DNA of 64,000 nucleotides from CAVWDU01 sp963840725 (GCA_963840725.1 CAWIZY010000016.1:620001-684000), one strand, 5' to 3'; numbered from the stretch's first letter, positions 35,265-45,251 are shown. Program-made: numbers and translations. The notes: generated by a model not told the origin, from the sequence alone.

Positions 35265-35683
35265 CCGACCACCCCACGAAACTGATTCAGGATGAAAACC
35301 GTAGCGATTCCAGTTCCCATAAAAACCGCGGTGGCGACTATTGAGCGGATTGACAAACGTCCGATTCCACACACACCGTGACCGCTGGTACAGCCGCTAC
35401 CTAACTTGACCCCGATGCCTACCAGCAGGCCACCGGCCGCAGCAACCCACATAGGCTGTGCACTGGGCAGGGGAAAAGGCGAGCCGCTAGCGAGATGATA
35501 GAGCCATGCACCGAGTGGCAGTCCGGCCAGAAACAACCAGCGCCAACCAATCTCTGGCTGACCGGACACGGCCCCCCATATGATACCGCTGATGCCGGCG
35601 ATACGGCCGAGAACCAGCATCATTAGAACGGCCGCAGAGCCAATTAAAAGTCCCCCGACCAGCGGTATCAGGTATGTCTCCAC
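35261..35683 (-). CDS. YeeE/YedE family sulfur-compound transporter subunit
   Basis: The 140-residue membrane protein has four or five helices and the family signature KLGSGCTSGHGVCGIGRLS, whose cysteines line the transport path in YeeE-type thiosulfate channels. It precedes and overlaps its DUF6691-like partner by 4 bp. Such split pairs (PmpA/PmpB type) often sit with a sulfide-responsive regulator or beta-lactamase-like hydrolase; neither is present here. Confidence 0.92.
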   Translation of the reverse strand: METYLIPLVGGLLIGSAAVLMMLVLGRIAGISGIIWGAVSGQPEIGWRWLFLAGLPLGAWLYHLASGSPFPLPSAQPMWVAAAGGLLVGIGVKLGSGCTSGHGVCGIGRLSIRSIVATAVFMGTGIATVFILNQFRGVVG

Positions 35684-35957
35684 AACGCCTCCAGATGCAG
35701 TAACAGCAGGAAAGATAAAAACGTCCAGAGTATAGCCGAGATACTCCTTCGCGGGCGTTCAAACACTGATCAAAATATTGCCCTCCCATGTGAAAGCTCG
35801 CCGCCGCTTCAAGTAAGTGATGCTGACCGGGCAACCATTACAGTGCGCGCTAAACCCAAACACTCATGGTGGTACCCTCGAAGTGAGCTTTTACTCCACA
35901 GTGGCGAATCGCAATGCCATAATGCGCGTCACCGTACTGACTGAGATGAGCCCCGTT

Positions 35958-37625
35958 ATGAGCAAGCTGTCAACCATTGCCTCCGCACTGCTGCTGCAGC
36001 TATGGATTTCCGGCGCCTTCGCCGATACCGCCACGGCATTGTTTGAGGAAATCCAGCAAGAGGTACCCAAACGGCAAGAGGGGGAGGGTCAATTTGACCG
36101 TCTGATTCTGCGGGGCGGCTACCTCATCGATGGCACAGGTGCGCCCCCCACAGGACCCGTGGATATTGTGGTGGAGGGTGACAGGATAAGTCGCATTGTC
36201 GCCGTGGGCACGCCAGGTGTCGCTATCGACGAGAAGCAGCGTCCACCATTGAACGAGGGCATCACAGGTAGTACACGTGAAATCGATGCTCACGGTAAAT
36301 ACATCCTCCCCGGTTTCGTCGATTCTCACACTCATATCCACTCTGTCGAGAGCGGTCAGGGCGTCAGCCCGGAGTACATTTTTAAACTGTGGCTGGGTCA
36401 TGGGGTCACCAGTGTTCGGGAAGTCTACGGCGGTGAAGGCGAGAGCCGGCTCATAGCGTTGCGCGAGCTCAGCGCTCTCAACGCCATCACTGCGCCGCGC
36501 ATTGCCGCCTACCCGTATTTTCTTCCGCGCAGCGACGGCGACCAGACGGTGCCGCCAGTGCTGACCGCGGAGGATGCCCGAAATCGCGTGCGAACCATGA
36601 AGAGTAAGGGCGCAGACGGGATAAAATTCATGGGGGCTCGTGAGGACATCCTCTGGGCCGCTCTGGACGAGGCCGGCAAGATCGGTCTGGGTACGACCAT
36701 GCACCATGCGCAAATGGATGTGGTGCATGCGAACGTACTCGCCACCTCCGCACACGGACTGGGCTGCATGGAACACTGGTATGGACTGCCTGAAGCCCTG
36801 TTCACTGATCGGGTCATTCAGGACTACCCCTCAGACTACATCTACAGCAACGAACAGGACCGCTTTGGCCAGGCGGGGAGGCTGTGGAAACAGGCAGCCA
36901 AACCGGGCAGCACGCACTGGAATGAGGTCATGGAGACATTGCTACAAAGGGACTTCTGCCTCAGTCCGACATTCACGATTTATCTTGCCAGCCGTGACCT
37001 GATGCGGGCGTACCGTGCCGAATGGCATGATGAATACACCGCGCCGCGGCTCTGGGAGTTTTATCGCGCCAACCGTGAGCAGCACGGCAGTTTCTTCTTC
37101 AACTGGACCACAGAGGATGAGGCCGAATGGCGACACAATTACCAGCTTTGGATGCAGTTCGTCAACGAATACAAAAACCGGGGCGGCACTGTCGTTGCCG
37201 GCAGCGACACCGGCTATCTCTACAGCCTCTACGGTTTTGGCTACATCCAGGAACTCGAACTCCTCCAGGAAGCGGGGTTTCACCCTCTGGAAGTCATCCG
37301 CGCGGCTACGCGAATCGGCGCTCAGGTGCTGGGTACCGAGGAGGATGTGGGCACCATTCATGTGGGCAAAAAAGCCGACATGATCGTGGTCGATGAGAAC
37401 CCACTGCACAATCTGAAATCATTGTACGGTACCGGAGTGCCCAAACTCAATGACACCACTGGCCGAGTCGAACGGGTCGGCGGCGTGCGCTGGACTATCA
37501 AGGATGGCATTGTCTACGATGCCCGTAAGCTGCTGGCGGATGTGCGCGTCATGGTCCGCAGGGAAAAGCAGGCTATGGGGATCAACCCCGACGTTCCCAT
37601 GAAGGTGGTGACCCCGAAGGACTAG
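35958..37625 (+). CDS. Exported amidohydrolase family protein
   Basis: From the ATG at 35958 the product is 555 residues with a signal peptide (TIASALLLQLWISGAFA). The metal-dependent hydrolase barrel has the first metal motif LPGFVDSHTHIHS. Later come a candidate His ligand (TTMHHAQMD), the Asp site VVAGSDTGYLYSLYG and the closing GTIHVGKKADMIVVDENP. The superfamily hydrolyses amide, lactam or ester bonds in cyclic compounds; the substrate is unknown. Upstream in-frame ATGs at 35817-35946 give no signal peptide at the N-terminus, so the internal start is preferred. Confidence 0.88.
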   Translation: MSKLSTIASALLLQLWISGAFADTATALFEEIQQEVPKRQEGEGQFDRLILRGGYLIDGTGAPPTGPVDIVVEGDRISRIVAVGTPGVAIDEKQRPPLNEGITGSTREIDAHGKYILPGFVDSHTHIHSVESGQGVSPEYIFKLWLGHGVTSVREVYGGEGESRLIALRELSALNAITAPRIAAYPYFLPRSDGDQTVPPVLTAEDARNRVRTMKSKGADGIKFMGAREDILWAALDEAGKIGLGTTMHHAQMDVVHANVLATSAHGLGCMEHWYGLPEALFTDRVIQDYPSDYIYSNEQDRFGQAGRLWKQAAKPGSTHWNEVMETLLQRDFCLSPTFTIYLASRDLMRAYRAEWHDEYTAPRLWEFYRANREQHGSFFFNWTTEDEAEWRHNYQLWMQFVNEYKNRGGTVVAGSDTGYLYSLYGFGYIQELELLQEAGFHPLEVIRAATRIGAQVLGTEEDVGTIHVGKKADMIVVDENPLHNLKSLYGTGVPKLNDTTGRVERVGGVRWTIKDGIVYDARKLLADVRVMVRREKQAMGINPDVPMKVVTPKD

Positions 37626-37652
37626 CGGTACAGCGTTTCGCAAAAGCCAGAT

Positions 37653-37700
37653 AGAGGGCACCCACATAACCCGAAAGTGCTGATATAGGACACCCACAGA
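37653..37700. repeat. Single GGACACCC site with a degenerate neighbour
   Basis: A perfect GGACACCC lies at 37688-37695 and a one-base variant GGGCACCC at 37656. Both are followed by CACA, as in array 1. They lie 30-70 bases past the amidohydrolase stop. Confidence 0.75.
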
Positions 37701-37871
37701 ATTCAATGACGGGTAGATCAGTAGAGAAGATAGGAAAGCGCCACTCGCCGTTGTAGAATCGTGGAGTAACTGGGCAGAACGGCATAATCCGGCTCTTTCC
37801 GCCCTCGATGCGCTCTACACCTGGGGCTCCGGTGCAGCACAGCGACGGCTCCCGCTCATGGAGAATCCAGC

Positions 37872-39962
37872 ATGAAATCCAGCATGAAATCCAATATTTC
37901 CGAATTCTGCAGTGAGTTCTGCGAAACTCTATTCCCCCTCGCCGAGGTCCTCGGTGACACGGTGCGCTCAACCGAGGCCCTAAGTGGCGAGTCAGCGGCG
38001 AGCATAACCGAAGGCCTGTCCGACGCGGGGCACCGCCTGGAAGCGCTGATCAACAAGGTTCAAGGCCAGGAGGCCTACGTACTGCTGTTTGGCCCCCTCA
38101 AGAGTGGCAAGTCAACCCTGATCAACGCCATCAGTGGCGGCTATGTCAGTGAAGTCAGCAGCCTGCCGGCCTACCCTTGTATGGTCTACCTCAAATACGG
38201 CGCCGAACCTTCCTACTCGGTCATTCGTTACAGCGGCAAGCAAGAGTCGATTGCCTCCGCCGAGGCACTCAAGGAGTTGCTGGAAAAAAGCCACCGAACC
38301 TTGTCAGAGCGCATCAGGGCCATGGACGATTTCGGGGAAACCTTCGATCCTGCGACGCACCTCCCCTCGGCAATACGGCGGGCTTATGTTGAACTGCCTG
38401 TTGAGGGACTCAAGGATTCGGGCACCGTGCTGGTGGACACCCCGGGGCTGTATAGCAAGATGAAATTCGGCTACGACTACATGACCCGCGAATTCAGAGA
38501 TAGCGCGGCCTGCGCCGTGTTTATTGTCAAAACCGACAACCTGTTTCTGGAGCAGGTTTTCAGCGATTTCAATGACCTGCTGGATCAGTTCAGCCGCGTC
38601 TTTGTGGTAGTGAATATCGATATCGGCAAGAGCGACCTCTGCCCGGACGGCAGTTTGGAACCCAGTCTGGAAAGTCGTGATCCGGATCAGATCGTCAAGG
38701 CTTTCGAGGTGCTCACCATGAGCGCCCCCCTGCGGCGCGCGGCAGAGAGCGGACGCTTGCATATTTACCCCATCGACCTGCGCAGTGCGGCGGCCCGGCG
38801 GTTGCAGGCTCGGCCCGAGGATGAAGTTGATACGAATGCTGAGCCGGATCGCTTCGATGACTTTCTCTCCGACCTGCTCAGCTACCTCAATAGCGTTGAT
38901 TACCTGATCGAATTTATCGCCGACTCGATAAAGCAGTCAGGCAAGCTCAGCGATGAAATCATCCGGGTCTGCTCGTCAGACACCGTAGAGGGCATCGAAG
39001 CACACCGTGAACAGCTGGAGGCCGACCTGACGGCCTGCAGGTCCAGAGCCAAAGCCGCCGAGCAAGTCGCCAGTATCGACTGGACCGGCAGTATAGACAC
39101 ACCCTTCGAGCAACAGCGAGAACATCGTGCCCAGCTAAGGGAGTCCAGCCTGCAGGCCATCGACTCTCAGGTCCATTCGCTCGCTGGAGAATGGCTCGCC
39201 TCGGATCAATCCCTGGTACAACTCAAAGATGACGTTCAGGGCGCAGTGAAAGCGGCTGTGGACGAATACCACACTTGCGCATCCACCGGCTTGCGACAGA
39301 TTGCCGCCGGCGCCTTCGGTGGTGCGGAGCTTGATACCAGCGGCGCTGCAGCCGCCAAGGCGTTGGGGCTGGACTTTAGCGCCATGGCCAACAAGGCCGC
39401 CGAAGTGTTTGTTAATCGACCGGCGGATGAACTCACCCTGACCGAGCTGGATGACATACCTATTCACCGGACCCTGGGGGACAAATTATTGTTCCGCTCT
39501 GCGGATTCGATCCGACGTAAAATCATCGGCGAACCCAGTCAGGAACTGCCCGCCCGGATCAAGCAAACACGATTTACAGAGCATGCAGCACAGCACATTC
39601 GAGAGACCGCCACCACGGCGATGACTGCGGCAATAGACCAGGCTGAACAGAACCAGTACCAGGGCACCGCTCAGGCCTACACGACCGACCTCTCGGGTCA
39701 AATAAGCAAACAGCTTGCGGTCATCGCCAGCGGCCTCAAAAAAGAGATTGCCGCACTGGAAACGGAGCAATCGACACTGGGTGCAGTCACCGCCCAGATT
39801 CATAAACTGGCCGACGTCGCTGCGTTGACACGCGACAACACAGCGGGGCTGGAAGACAAGCATCAGCAGACCGTCAAATTGCTGAAAGCCTCTGCCCAGG
39901 ACGGTGATACGGCCAATCCTGTGCAACATGACGCTCAAGTAAGCATAACGGGCGCGGACTGA
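37872..39962 (+). CDS. Dynamin-like large GTPase
   Basis: The 696-residue product has a GTPase domain with P-loop LFGPLKSGKSTLINAISG (about 72-89), DTPGLYSK (G3, about 188) and a VVNIDIGKSD segment in the NKxD (G4) position. Long helical segments from about 300 to the end are typical of the stalk of bacterial dynamin-like proteins. These proteins remodel or stabilise membranes. No transmembrane helix is evident; an amphipathic region may contact lipid. Only one dynamin-like gene is present, whereas many bacteria have tandem pairs. GGAG 9 bases upstream supports the start. Confidence 0.85.
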   Translation: MKSSMKSNISEFCSEFCETLFPLAEVLGDTVRSTEALSGESAASITEGLSDAGHRLEALINKVQGQEAYVLLFGPLKSGKSTLINAISGGYVSEVSSLPAYPCMVYLKYGAEPSYSVIRYSGKQESIASAEALKELLEKSHRTLSERIRAMDDFGETFDPATHLPSAIRRAYVELPVEGLKDSGTVLVDTPGLYSKMKFGYDYMTREFRDSAACAVFIVKTDNLFLEQVFSDFNDLLDQFSRVFVVVNIDIGKSDLCPDGSLEPSLESRDPDQIVKAFEVLTMSAPLRRAAESGRLHIYPIDLRSAAARRLQARPEDEVDTNAEPDRFDDFLSDLLSYLNSVDYLIEFIADSIKQSGKLSDEIIRVCSSDTVEGIEAHREQLEADLTACRSRAKAAEQVASIDWTGSIDTPFEQQREHRAQLRESSLQAIDSQVHSLAGEWLASDQSLVQLKDDVQGAVKAAVDEYHTCASTGLRQIAAGAFGGAELDTSGAAAAKALGLDFSAMANKAAEVFVNRPADELTLTELDDIPIHRTLGDKLLFRSADSIRRKIIGEPSQELPARIKQTRFTEHAAQHIRETATTAMTAAIDQAEQNQYQGTAQAYTTDLSGQISKQLAVIASGLKKEIAALETEQSTLGAVTAQIHKLADVAALTRDNTAGLEDKHQQTVKLLKASAQDGDTANPVQHDAQVSITGAD

Positions 39963-40024
39963 ACTCCCCTTGCACTCGGGGGTCAACACCAACGGCTGCG
40001 CCGCGATCTAATGAGGAACGTAGT

Positions 40025-40711
40025 GTGAAATTGACGATCTCCCCCGTTGAGGCGAGGGTGCTCGGCTGCCTCATCGAGAAGGAGGCGACCACTCCCGACG
40101 TCTACCCACTGACGCTGAACAGCCTGCTGACCGCCTGCAACCAGAAATCAAGCCGCGATCCAGTGATGATGCTCGACGGCGACGAGGTGCAGCAAGCCCT
40201 TGATAGTCTCATCGAAAAATCCCTGGCAGCCACCTGGAACGCCAATCGCACGCGCATGGCCAAGTACAAGCACCTGTTGCATGACAGAATCTCAGACGAA
40301 TTCAGTTTCAGCAGGCCGGAGTTGGCGGTGCTTGGCACCCTGTTTTTGCGCGGGCCCCAGACTGCGGGAGAGATCCGCACGCGCTGCACGCGTATCCACG
40401 AATTTGACAGCCTCGAGACCCTGCAACAGGTATTGTCCGGCCTTGAGACCCACGCCTGCGGCCCCTACATAACTGTGTTACCCCGAGAAGCCGGTCGCAA
40501 GGAGTCGCGTGTGGCGCACCTGTTCTGCGGTGCGCCTGATGAACAGAGTTCGCAGCCTACCCCGGCTGATAATGCCGCAAACGTTGCCTATGAACCCACA
40601 GGTTCTGGTCCGGCGGATCTGGAAGCGCTGCAAACAGAAGTCACAACACTCAGATCACAGCTACTCGATCTGGAACAGCGCTTCGAACAATTTACCCAGC
40701 AGTTTGATTAA
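40025..40711 (+). CDS. YceH family (DUF480) winged-helix protein
   Basis: The 228-residue product starts with a GTG (GAGG about 10 bases before). It has the tandem winged-helix layout of YceH, with VEARVLGCLIEKEATTPDVY, PLTLNSLLTACNQKSSRDPV, ELAVLGTLFLRGPQTAGEIR and LPREAGRKESRVAHLFCG. A C-terminal coiled-coil of about 30 residues (LEALQTEVTTLRSQLLDLEQ) follows. The function is unknown but the DNA-binding fold is clear. It lies 62 bases after the dynamin-like gene and could be co-transcribed with it. Confidence 0.94.
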   Translation: MKLTISPVEARVLGCLIEKEATTPDVYPLTLNSLLTACNQKSSRDPVMMLDGDEVQQALDSLIEKSLAATWNANRTRMAKYKHLLHDRISDEFSFSRPELAVLGTLFLRGPQTAGEIRTRCTRIHEFDSLETLQQVLSGLETHACGPYITVLPREAGRKESRVAHLFCGAPDEQSSQPTPADNAANVAYEPTGSGPADLEALQTEVTTLRSQLLDLEQRFEQFTQQFD

Positions 40712-40763
40712 CGCCGCCAATCAAGCCGCAGGCCCACTGCCTGGTTGATCGGCCACGACGCCG

Positions 40764-41270
40764 CTAGGCTGCCGCCGCGGGAGCGCCCCGAGCGCCCAGT
40801 TCATTGTCGATCATCAACAACCCGTAGCCATCATCCTTGACTAGTTTCAGCTTCGAAATAATCTCACTGACTGTGGCCTCCTCTTCAACCTGCTCATTGA
40901 CGAACCACTGCAGCAGGTTGTAGGTCGCATGGTCCTTTTCTTTTAACGCCTGGTCGCTCACATTGTTGAGCTTGGCCGTCATGGTTTGTTCGTGCTTCAG
41001 CGAGGCGCGAAACACTTCCAGTATGGTGCCGAACTCGTTCGGTGGCTGAGGGATTTCCTTGAGCACAACATGCGCGCCCTGGTCGATCAGGTAGTTGTAA
41101 ATTCTCGTGGCATGCAGCTGCTCTTCCTCGTACTGAAACTTCAACCAGGCGGCAGCCCCATTGAAGTCAATATGTGCACAATAGGCAGACATCGCCAAAT
41201 ACAAATAGGCGGAGGAGAATTCATCATTAAGCTGGTTGAACAACGCTTTTTCCATCGACTCTGAGATCAC
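40764..41270 (-). CDS. ftnA: Bacterial non-haem ferritin
   Basis: The 168-residue product is a four-helix ferritin with ferroxidase ligands visible in LNDEFSSAYLYLAM, YEEEQLHATRIYNY and NEQVEEEATVSEI. It oxidises Fe(II) and stores Fe(III) in a 24-mer shell in the cytoplasm. Length and motifs match FtnA rather than bacterioferritin (no haem Met). It ends in a short Ala-rich tail (GAPAAAA). It is a single gene, convergent with yceH. Confidence 0.95.
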   Translation of the reverse strand: MISESMEKALFNQLNDEFSSAYLYLAMSAYCAHIDFNGAAAWLKFQYEEEQLHATRIYNYLIDQGAHVVLKEIPQPPNEFGTILEVFRASLKHEQTMTAKLNNVSDQALKEKDHATYNLLQWFVNEQVEEEATVSEIISKLKLVKDDGYGLLMIDNELGARGAPAAAA

Positions 41271-41497
41271 GGCCTTATCCTCTACTGAAATGGGCTGCTA
41301 TTGTAGGAGACTCATCCGCCGCGCACCAGTGAAGGCCAGACTCGTCCAGTTTTTCTCTTAAAGCTTGCGAACACTGGCGACTGCCAGGACTGACGGGGGC
41401 TGCGGCCGAGCGGCTTGACCCCACGTTGCCGGAATGTCGAGAAAAAACCCGGATAACTGCAGAAGCGCAAATGGATTGATTGTATACTCCTGGCTGT

Positions 41498-41574
41498 GCG
41501 CCCGTAGCTCAGCTGGATAGAGTAACTGGCTTCGAACCAGTTGGTCGGGAGTTCGAATCTCTCCGGGCGCGCCA
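41498..41574 (+). tRNA. tRNA-Arg (anticodon UCG)
   Basis: The 77-base cloverleaf has acceptor GCGCCCG/CGGGCGC, D-arm GCTC/GAGT, anticodon arm ACTGG-CTTCGAA-CCAGT and T-arm GGGAG/CTCTC, with discriminator G and encoded CCA. The loop places TCG at positions 34-36, reading CGA arginine codons. A TATACT box at 41483-41488 lies just upstream. Confidence 0.93.
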
Positions 41575-42596
41575 CCTTCTCACTTCACCCTCCGGGGTTG
41601 CCGCTTGATGGGCCACGTGCTACCCGCCGGCCCCACAAATTACCGCGCGTCGTTCGGGCTCAGCCCAATAAACGGGCAACTCGCTGAGGAGTTTGACCAT
41701 GCCATAGCCGGGGACGAGCGCGGTGCCGACCAGCCGAAATTGCCTGCCACGGCTACAGTAGTCGCGATGGCAGCCATCCGGCAAAGCGCTTGCTCGAGCG
41801 CGAGGTTTGAGCCTGCCTCGGTACCATTCTCCTATGTGATTGATTTTGTTGGACAGATCGCATGGTCGATCACACTTTTACCCCCCCCGGCTGCTACACT
41901 TCAGTTTCAACGGGCGCTACGCTTATCACCTGGGACGTACAACTCACCGGTGAGCGGGCTGATTAATCTCCGGGCGCAGAAAAAAGATATATTTCAATGG
42001 GTTAGATTCAGCAACATGGCATCGCAGAGGCCAGCAGAACCGCTGATAAACTTTCAGCCCGGCTCCTGGCGTTGCATTCAACCTGATCTGCGGCTTGCGC
42101 GCAGGCCCGCCGGTAACGGCTCTTTGGGGAGTGGCTGCCAATAGCGAGAGCCTCCAGGAGACGTGATCCTTGATTGCGCCTCAATAAAGATGGCGTCGCA
42201 AGCGGCGCAATCTACGATAACTCGCTGTACGTCAACAACGCGCGCTACACCACGTTCCCTGATCCTGACACAGAATACTGGCTGACTCGGCTGAAAATCA
42301 AAACGACTCAGTGGCACCCGTAAGGGGCCGTTGGAGCGTGGCTTAATGCTCCCACGAGAAGAATAGGGCTGACGATAGTTACGGTTCTTCAATGCGTTGT
42401 CAAACGACAGCAGGGTGGATGGCCTGATCCCGGACTGGAGCGGGTGGCCAAGGCCCATAAATTCTCCCTGCAGGCAGGTGTGAGCTGCGTAGGATGCTAA
42501 AAGACCAGCGTGATCGACCGGACAACATTCCACCAATGAGTCTCGCGAACAGATGCATGCTGTCAGCTATGAATTTCCAAGTGATCAATAAGGTAT
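41575..42596. other. Decayed 1-kb stretch without an intact gene
   Basis: A 179-codon plus-strand frame (41605-42144) has no domain features and an implausible composition, so it is not called. At 42183-42323 the plus strand reads NKDGVASGAIYDNSLYVNNA, then RYTTFPDPDTEYWLTRLKI and a stop. This looks like genuine protein but has no start and only a faint likeness to the YTTCP...W region of LptD/OstA proteins. The stretch probably holds relics of lost genes. Confidence 0.45.
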
Positions 42597-43292
42597 TCAG
42601 AACTGGTAGCGAAGACCAAGACCCATGACATTGGAGCCGACATCGTTGGCGGCGAACAGGCCAAAAGCCCCTGAACGGTGATGTAGACGATAGAACAATT
42701 GCCATTGCGGGTATTTGGGCAGGGCGAACCCGTACTCCACAGAGAGGTAGTTCAGCCAGCGTTGGGGGCCCTCATCCGGATCTGTATTTTCCTCGTCCTC
42801 AACCTCATTGGCGGTAATGTCGCTGGTATAGGACACGCCCCAACCGATCGCGATGGTGGTCGTCAGCCTTTCGTTCCAGGGAAAATTTGACCAGCGCAGA
42901 TTGGCGAAGAATGCTGCCTCGTAAATATCGATTTTCTGCTGCCTGTCATCACGATATGCGACCAGCGCCACCGGCTCCAGCGTCGCCCCAGCCCAGGCGA
43001 AGATGCGATTAAATAGGCTTTCGGGCTCAAGATGCCAGTCCAGCTCCAGCGCATACATGGTTTCATGTGACGACTCATATTTGAACAACAGCGCCTGTTT
43101 AAGTTTGTATTCGGTGCCACCGCCGACATAGCCGGCAATGGCGTCCGGACGTAACCAGTCCGGTTCGCCTGCCCAGGGCGCAGAGGTCCAATGGATGGCG
43201 ATGACAGCACAGAGACATCTCCACGCAGGCGCCGCGCCGTGGCGGCGTGGTCCTCTGCATGCGCTCGGGTGGTTGCAAAACTTGAATGCCAT
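42597..43292 (-). CDS. Outer-membrane beta-barrel protein, possibly acyloxyacyl-hydrolase (PagL)-like
   Basis: From the ATG at 43292 the product is 231 residues with a leader (basic start, then WRCLCAVIAIHWTSAPWA) and alternating barrel strands. It ends MGLGLRYQF with terminal Phe. The stretch YRLHHRSGAFGLF near the end recalls the catalytic His-Ser region of PagL lipid A deacylases, but the match is loose. The upstream ATG at 43370 gives a poorer leader. It is monocistronic. Confidence 0.65.
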   Translation of the reverse strand: MAFKFCNHPSACRGPRRHGAAPAWRCLCAVIAIHWTSAPWAGEPDWLRPDAIAGYVGGGTEYKLKQALLFKYESSHETMYALELDWHLEPESLFNRIFAWAGATLEPVALVAYRDDRQQKIDIYEAAFFANLRWSNFPWNERLTTTIAIGWGVSYTSDITANEVEDEENTDPDEGPQRWLNYLSVEYGFALPKYPQWQLFYRLHHRSGAFGLFAANDVGSNVMGLGLRYQF

Positions 43293-43738
43293 ATCTTTGC
43301 CTGTGGCTACCTCAGCGACCAACAGCGAGGTATGTTCGACCGGCGACCAACCGGAGTGTGCCGCACACACGACACCCTGGTAAATCAGGGTTGCCTTGCC
43401 GCCGACAGATAACAGGGCTCTCGGGCTAGCTGGTCGCCGCCGCAGATTATACTTTAGGGAATGGGTGAATTCATCTCAATAGTCACCCCGGCGATGTGGC
43501 AGCCGGGGGAGGTGCGGGGAATCCGTGAGTCGGGTGGGCGCACGGTAGCAGATTCCAGCCGCGAAATCTCACCGTGTAATTCCACACCGTTATAGTTCAC
43601 TGAAATGTATGCCCTGGTTGAATATGTGCCTCGGATGAGCAACTTAATTTCAAGTATTGCGTCTGCATTCTTTCAGAAACTGGCAGCCGTACTTTCTCTC
43701 GCTTTTACAAGCCCGCCTTTCAATTCAGAGGAGATAGA

Positions 43739-43746
43739 GGACACCC
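43739..43746. repeat. GGACACCC site upstream of the RAYT gene
   Basis: One perfect GGACACCC followed by ACCA lies 92 bases ahead of the RAYT start. It has the same orientation as the left halves of arrays 1 and 2. Confidence 0.8.
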
Positions 43747-43838
43747 ACCAATCTCCCACCATAACCGGCCAATCCCTTGGCCACCGCGAGGCTGACGGCT
43801 AAGCTGGGTGTGTCGTTCGCCACCCCAGGAGGTCAAGG

Positions 43839-44843
43839 ATGACCATCCGGCGCTCCGCACAGATCTCGCTCAGCGAGACACCCTACTACCACTGCATCGC
43901 CCGCTGCGTTCGCCGGGCTTTCCTGTGTGGTAAAGATCAGTACACCGGGCAGGATTTCAATCACCGCCGCGCCTGGCTGGTCGAACGGCTCAAGCTGCAG
44001 GTCTCGGCCTTTGGCATCGAACTCTGTGCCTACGCCATTATGAGTAATCACTACCACGTGGTGTTGCGGGTGGATCAGGCCCGGGCACAGCACTGGAGCG
44101 ACGATGAGGTCATCGAACGCTGGACCCGGATGTTTAGCGGGCCCCTGCTGGTCCAACAGAAACTGGCCGGGCAGCCGCTCACGGCGGCCCAGGCTGCCAC
44201 CGTGGCGGCGATTGCCGCCGTGTGGCGTGCCCGGCTCTATGACATCAGCTGGTTTATGCGCTGCCTGAATGAACACATTGCGCGCAGGGCGAATGCTGAG
44301 GACGACTGCACGGGGCGATTCTGGGAGGGGCGCTTTAAGTCCAAAGCCTTGCTGGATGAGGCGGCGGTCCTGTCCTGTATGGCCTATGTCGATCTGAACC
44401 CGATCCGGGCCGGGATGGCAGAGACCTTACGCGATTCGGACTTCACCTCGGTGCAGGAACGGCTGGAGGCGAACTCGCTTACCGAGGCTGCGCCAGCAGG
44501 CAACACGTCAAGCCCGTCGCTATCGCCGTTTTCAGAGGGCGGCGAGTCGCTTGAGAACAGCCGACGTCTCCCTATCAGGCTGGACGATTATCTGGCTCTG
44601 GTGGCTGCCACAGGCCGCTGTGTGCGCGCTGGCAACCGGGACGTCATGTCGCGGGAGGCCGTTCCAGCCTTGAACCGGCTGTCGATAGATAGCCAACAGT
44701 GGATGGCCCTGGTCTGCGATATCCAGGCATCTTCCCTTCAAGCCATTGGTGCTCTGGCGCGGATGCGCAGTTACGCGGCCTCTTCAGGGCGATGCTGGAT
44801 AAAGGGCTTCGCCAAACTGGGGAATCTTTACAACGCGGCCTGA
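43839..44843 (+). mobile_element. REP-associated tyrosine transposase (RAYT, Y1/TnpA_REP family)
   Basis: The 334-residue product has the N-terminal RAYT signature YYHCIARCVRRAFLCGKD, the HUH motif in YAIMSNHYHVVLRVD, and the downstream RRANAEDDCTGRFWEGRFKS and MAYVDLNPIRAGMAE blocks. RAYTs are single-domain relatives of IS200/IS605 TnpA that cut and join single-stranded DNA at REP hairpins and are thought to spread REP/REPIN elements. The gene is intact. GGACACCC lies upstream and three GGGTGTCC downstream, the same motif as the arrays at 22.2 and 34.2 kb, which are its likely cognate elements. Confidence 0.93.
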
Positions 44844-45120
44844 GTCACGGCGTTAGTGGAACCCGAAAAACCGCGGCCGACCGTTAGCTGCATACCTAAC
44901 GTAACGAGTTTGGTGTTTTGCTGTGGCTCAGTCAGCCCGCGCTAACCTACTCCCGCGCCCTTCGATTACCGATCCCCAAGCACCTTCTTCGGCTCCTCCA
45001 CAAGACACGGCGGGTATTATAAAAACTGCACTGCTACCTCAACAGGGGAAAGTAGCCCCTATCGATACGGTGGATAAATTGGTGTTCTTGAGCATTGGGT
45101 GAGCGGTTTTGGCGACATGA

Positions 45121-45171
45121 TGGGTGTCCGCGGTGGTGATGGGTGTCCCGATATACATTCATGGGTGTCCC
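45121..45171. repeat. Three GGGTGTCC sites downstream of the RAYT gene
   Basis: Perfect GGGTGTCC copies at 45122, 45141 and 45163, each preceded by AT, lie in the 408-bp gap after the transposase. They are inverted relative to the site at 43739. The remainder of 44844-45251 shows no gene. Confidence 0.88.
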
Positions 45172-45251
45172 GCTATAAAACTCCGGATATCTGAGCGGAT
45201 ACGGTGGCAGCGCGGCGGGTCGACGGTTTGGCTCCAATGCAATGCGGGGAG

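Noticed and set aside
41605..42144. 179-codon plus-strand ORF after tRNA-Arg
   Set aside because: It has no domain, signal or membrane pattern, an odd Pro/Arg/Gln composition and no ribosome-binding site. It is likely a chance frame in GC-rich DNA.
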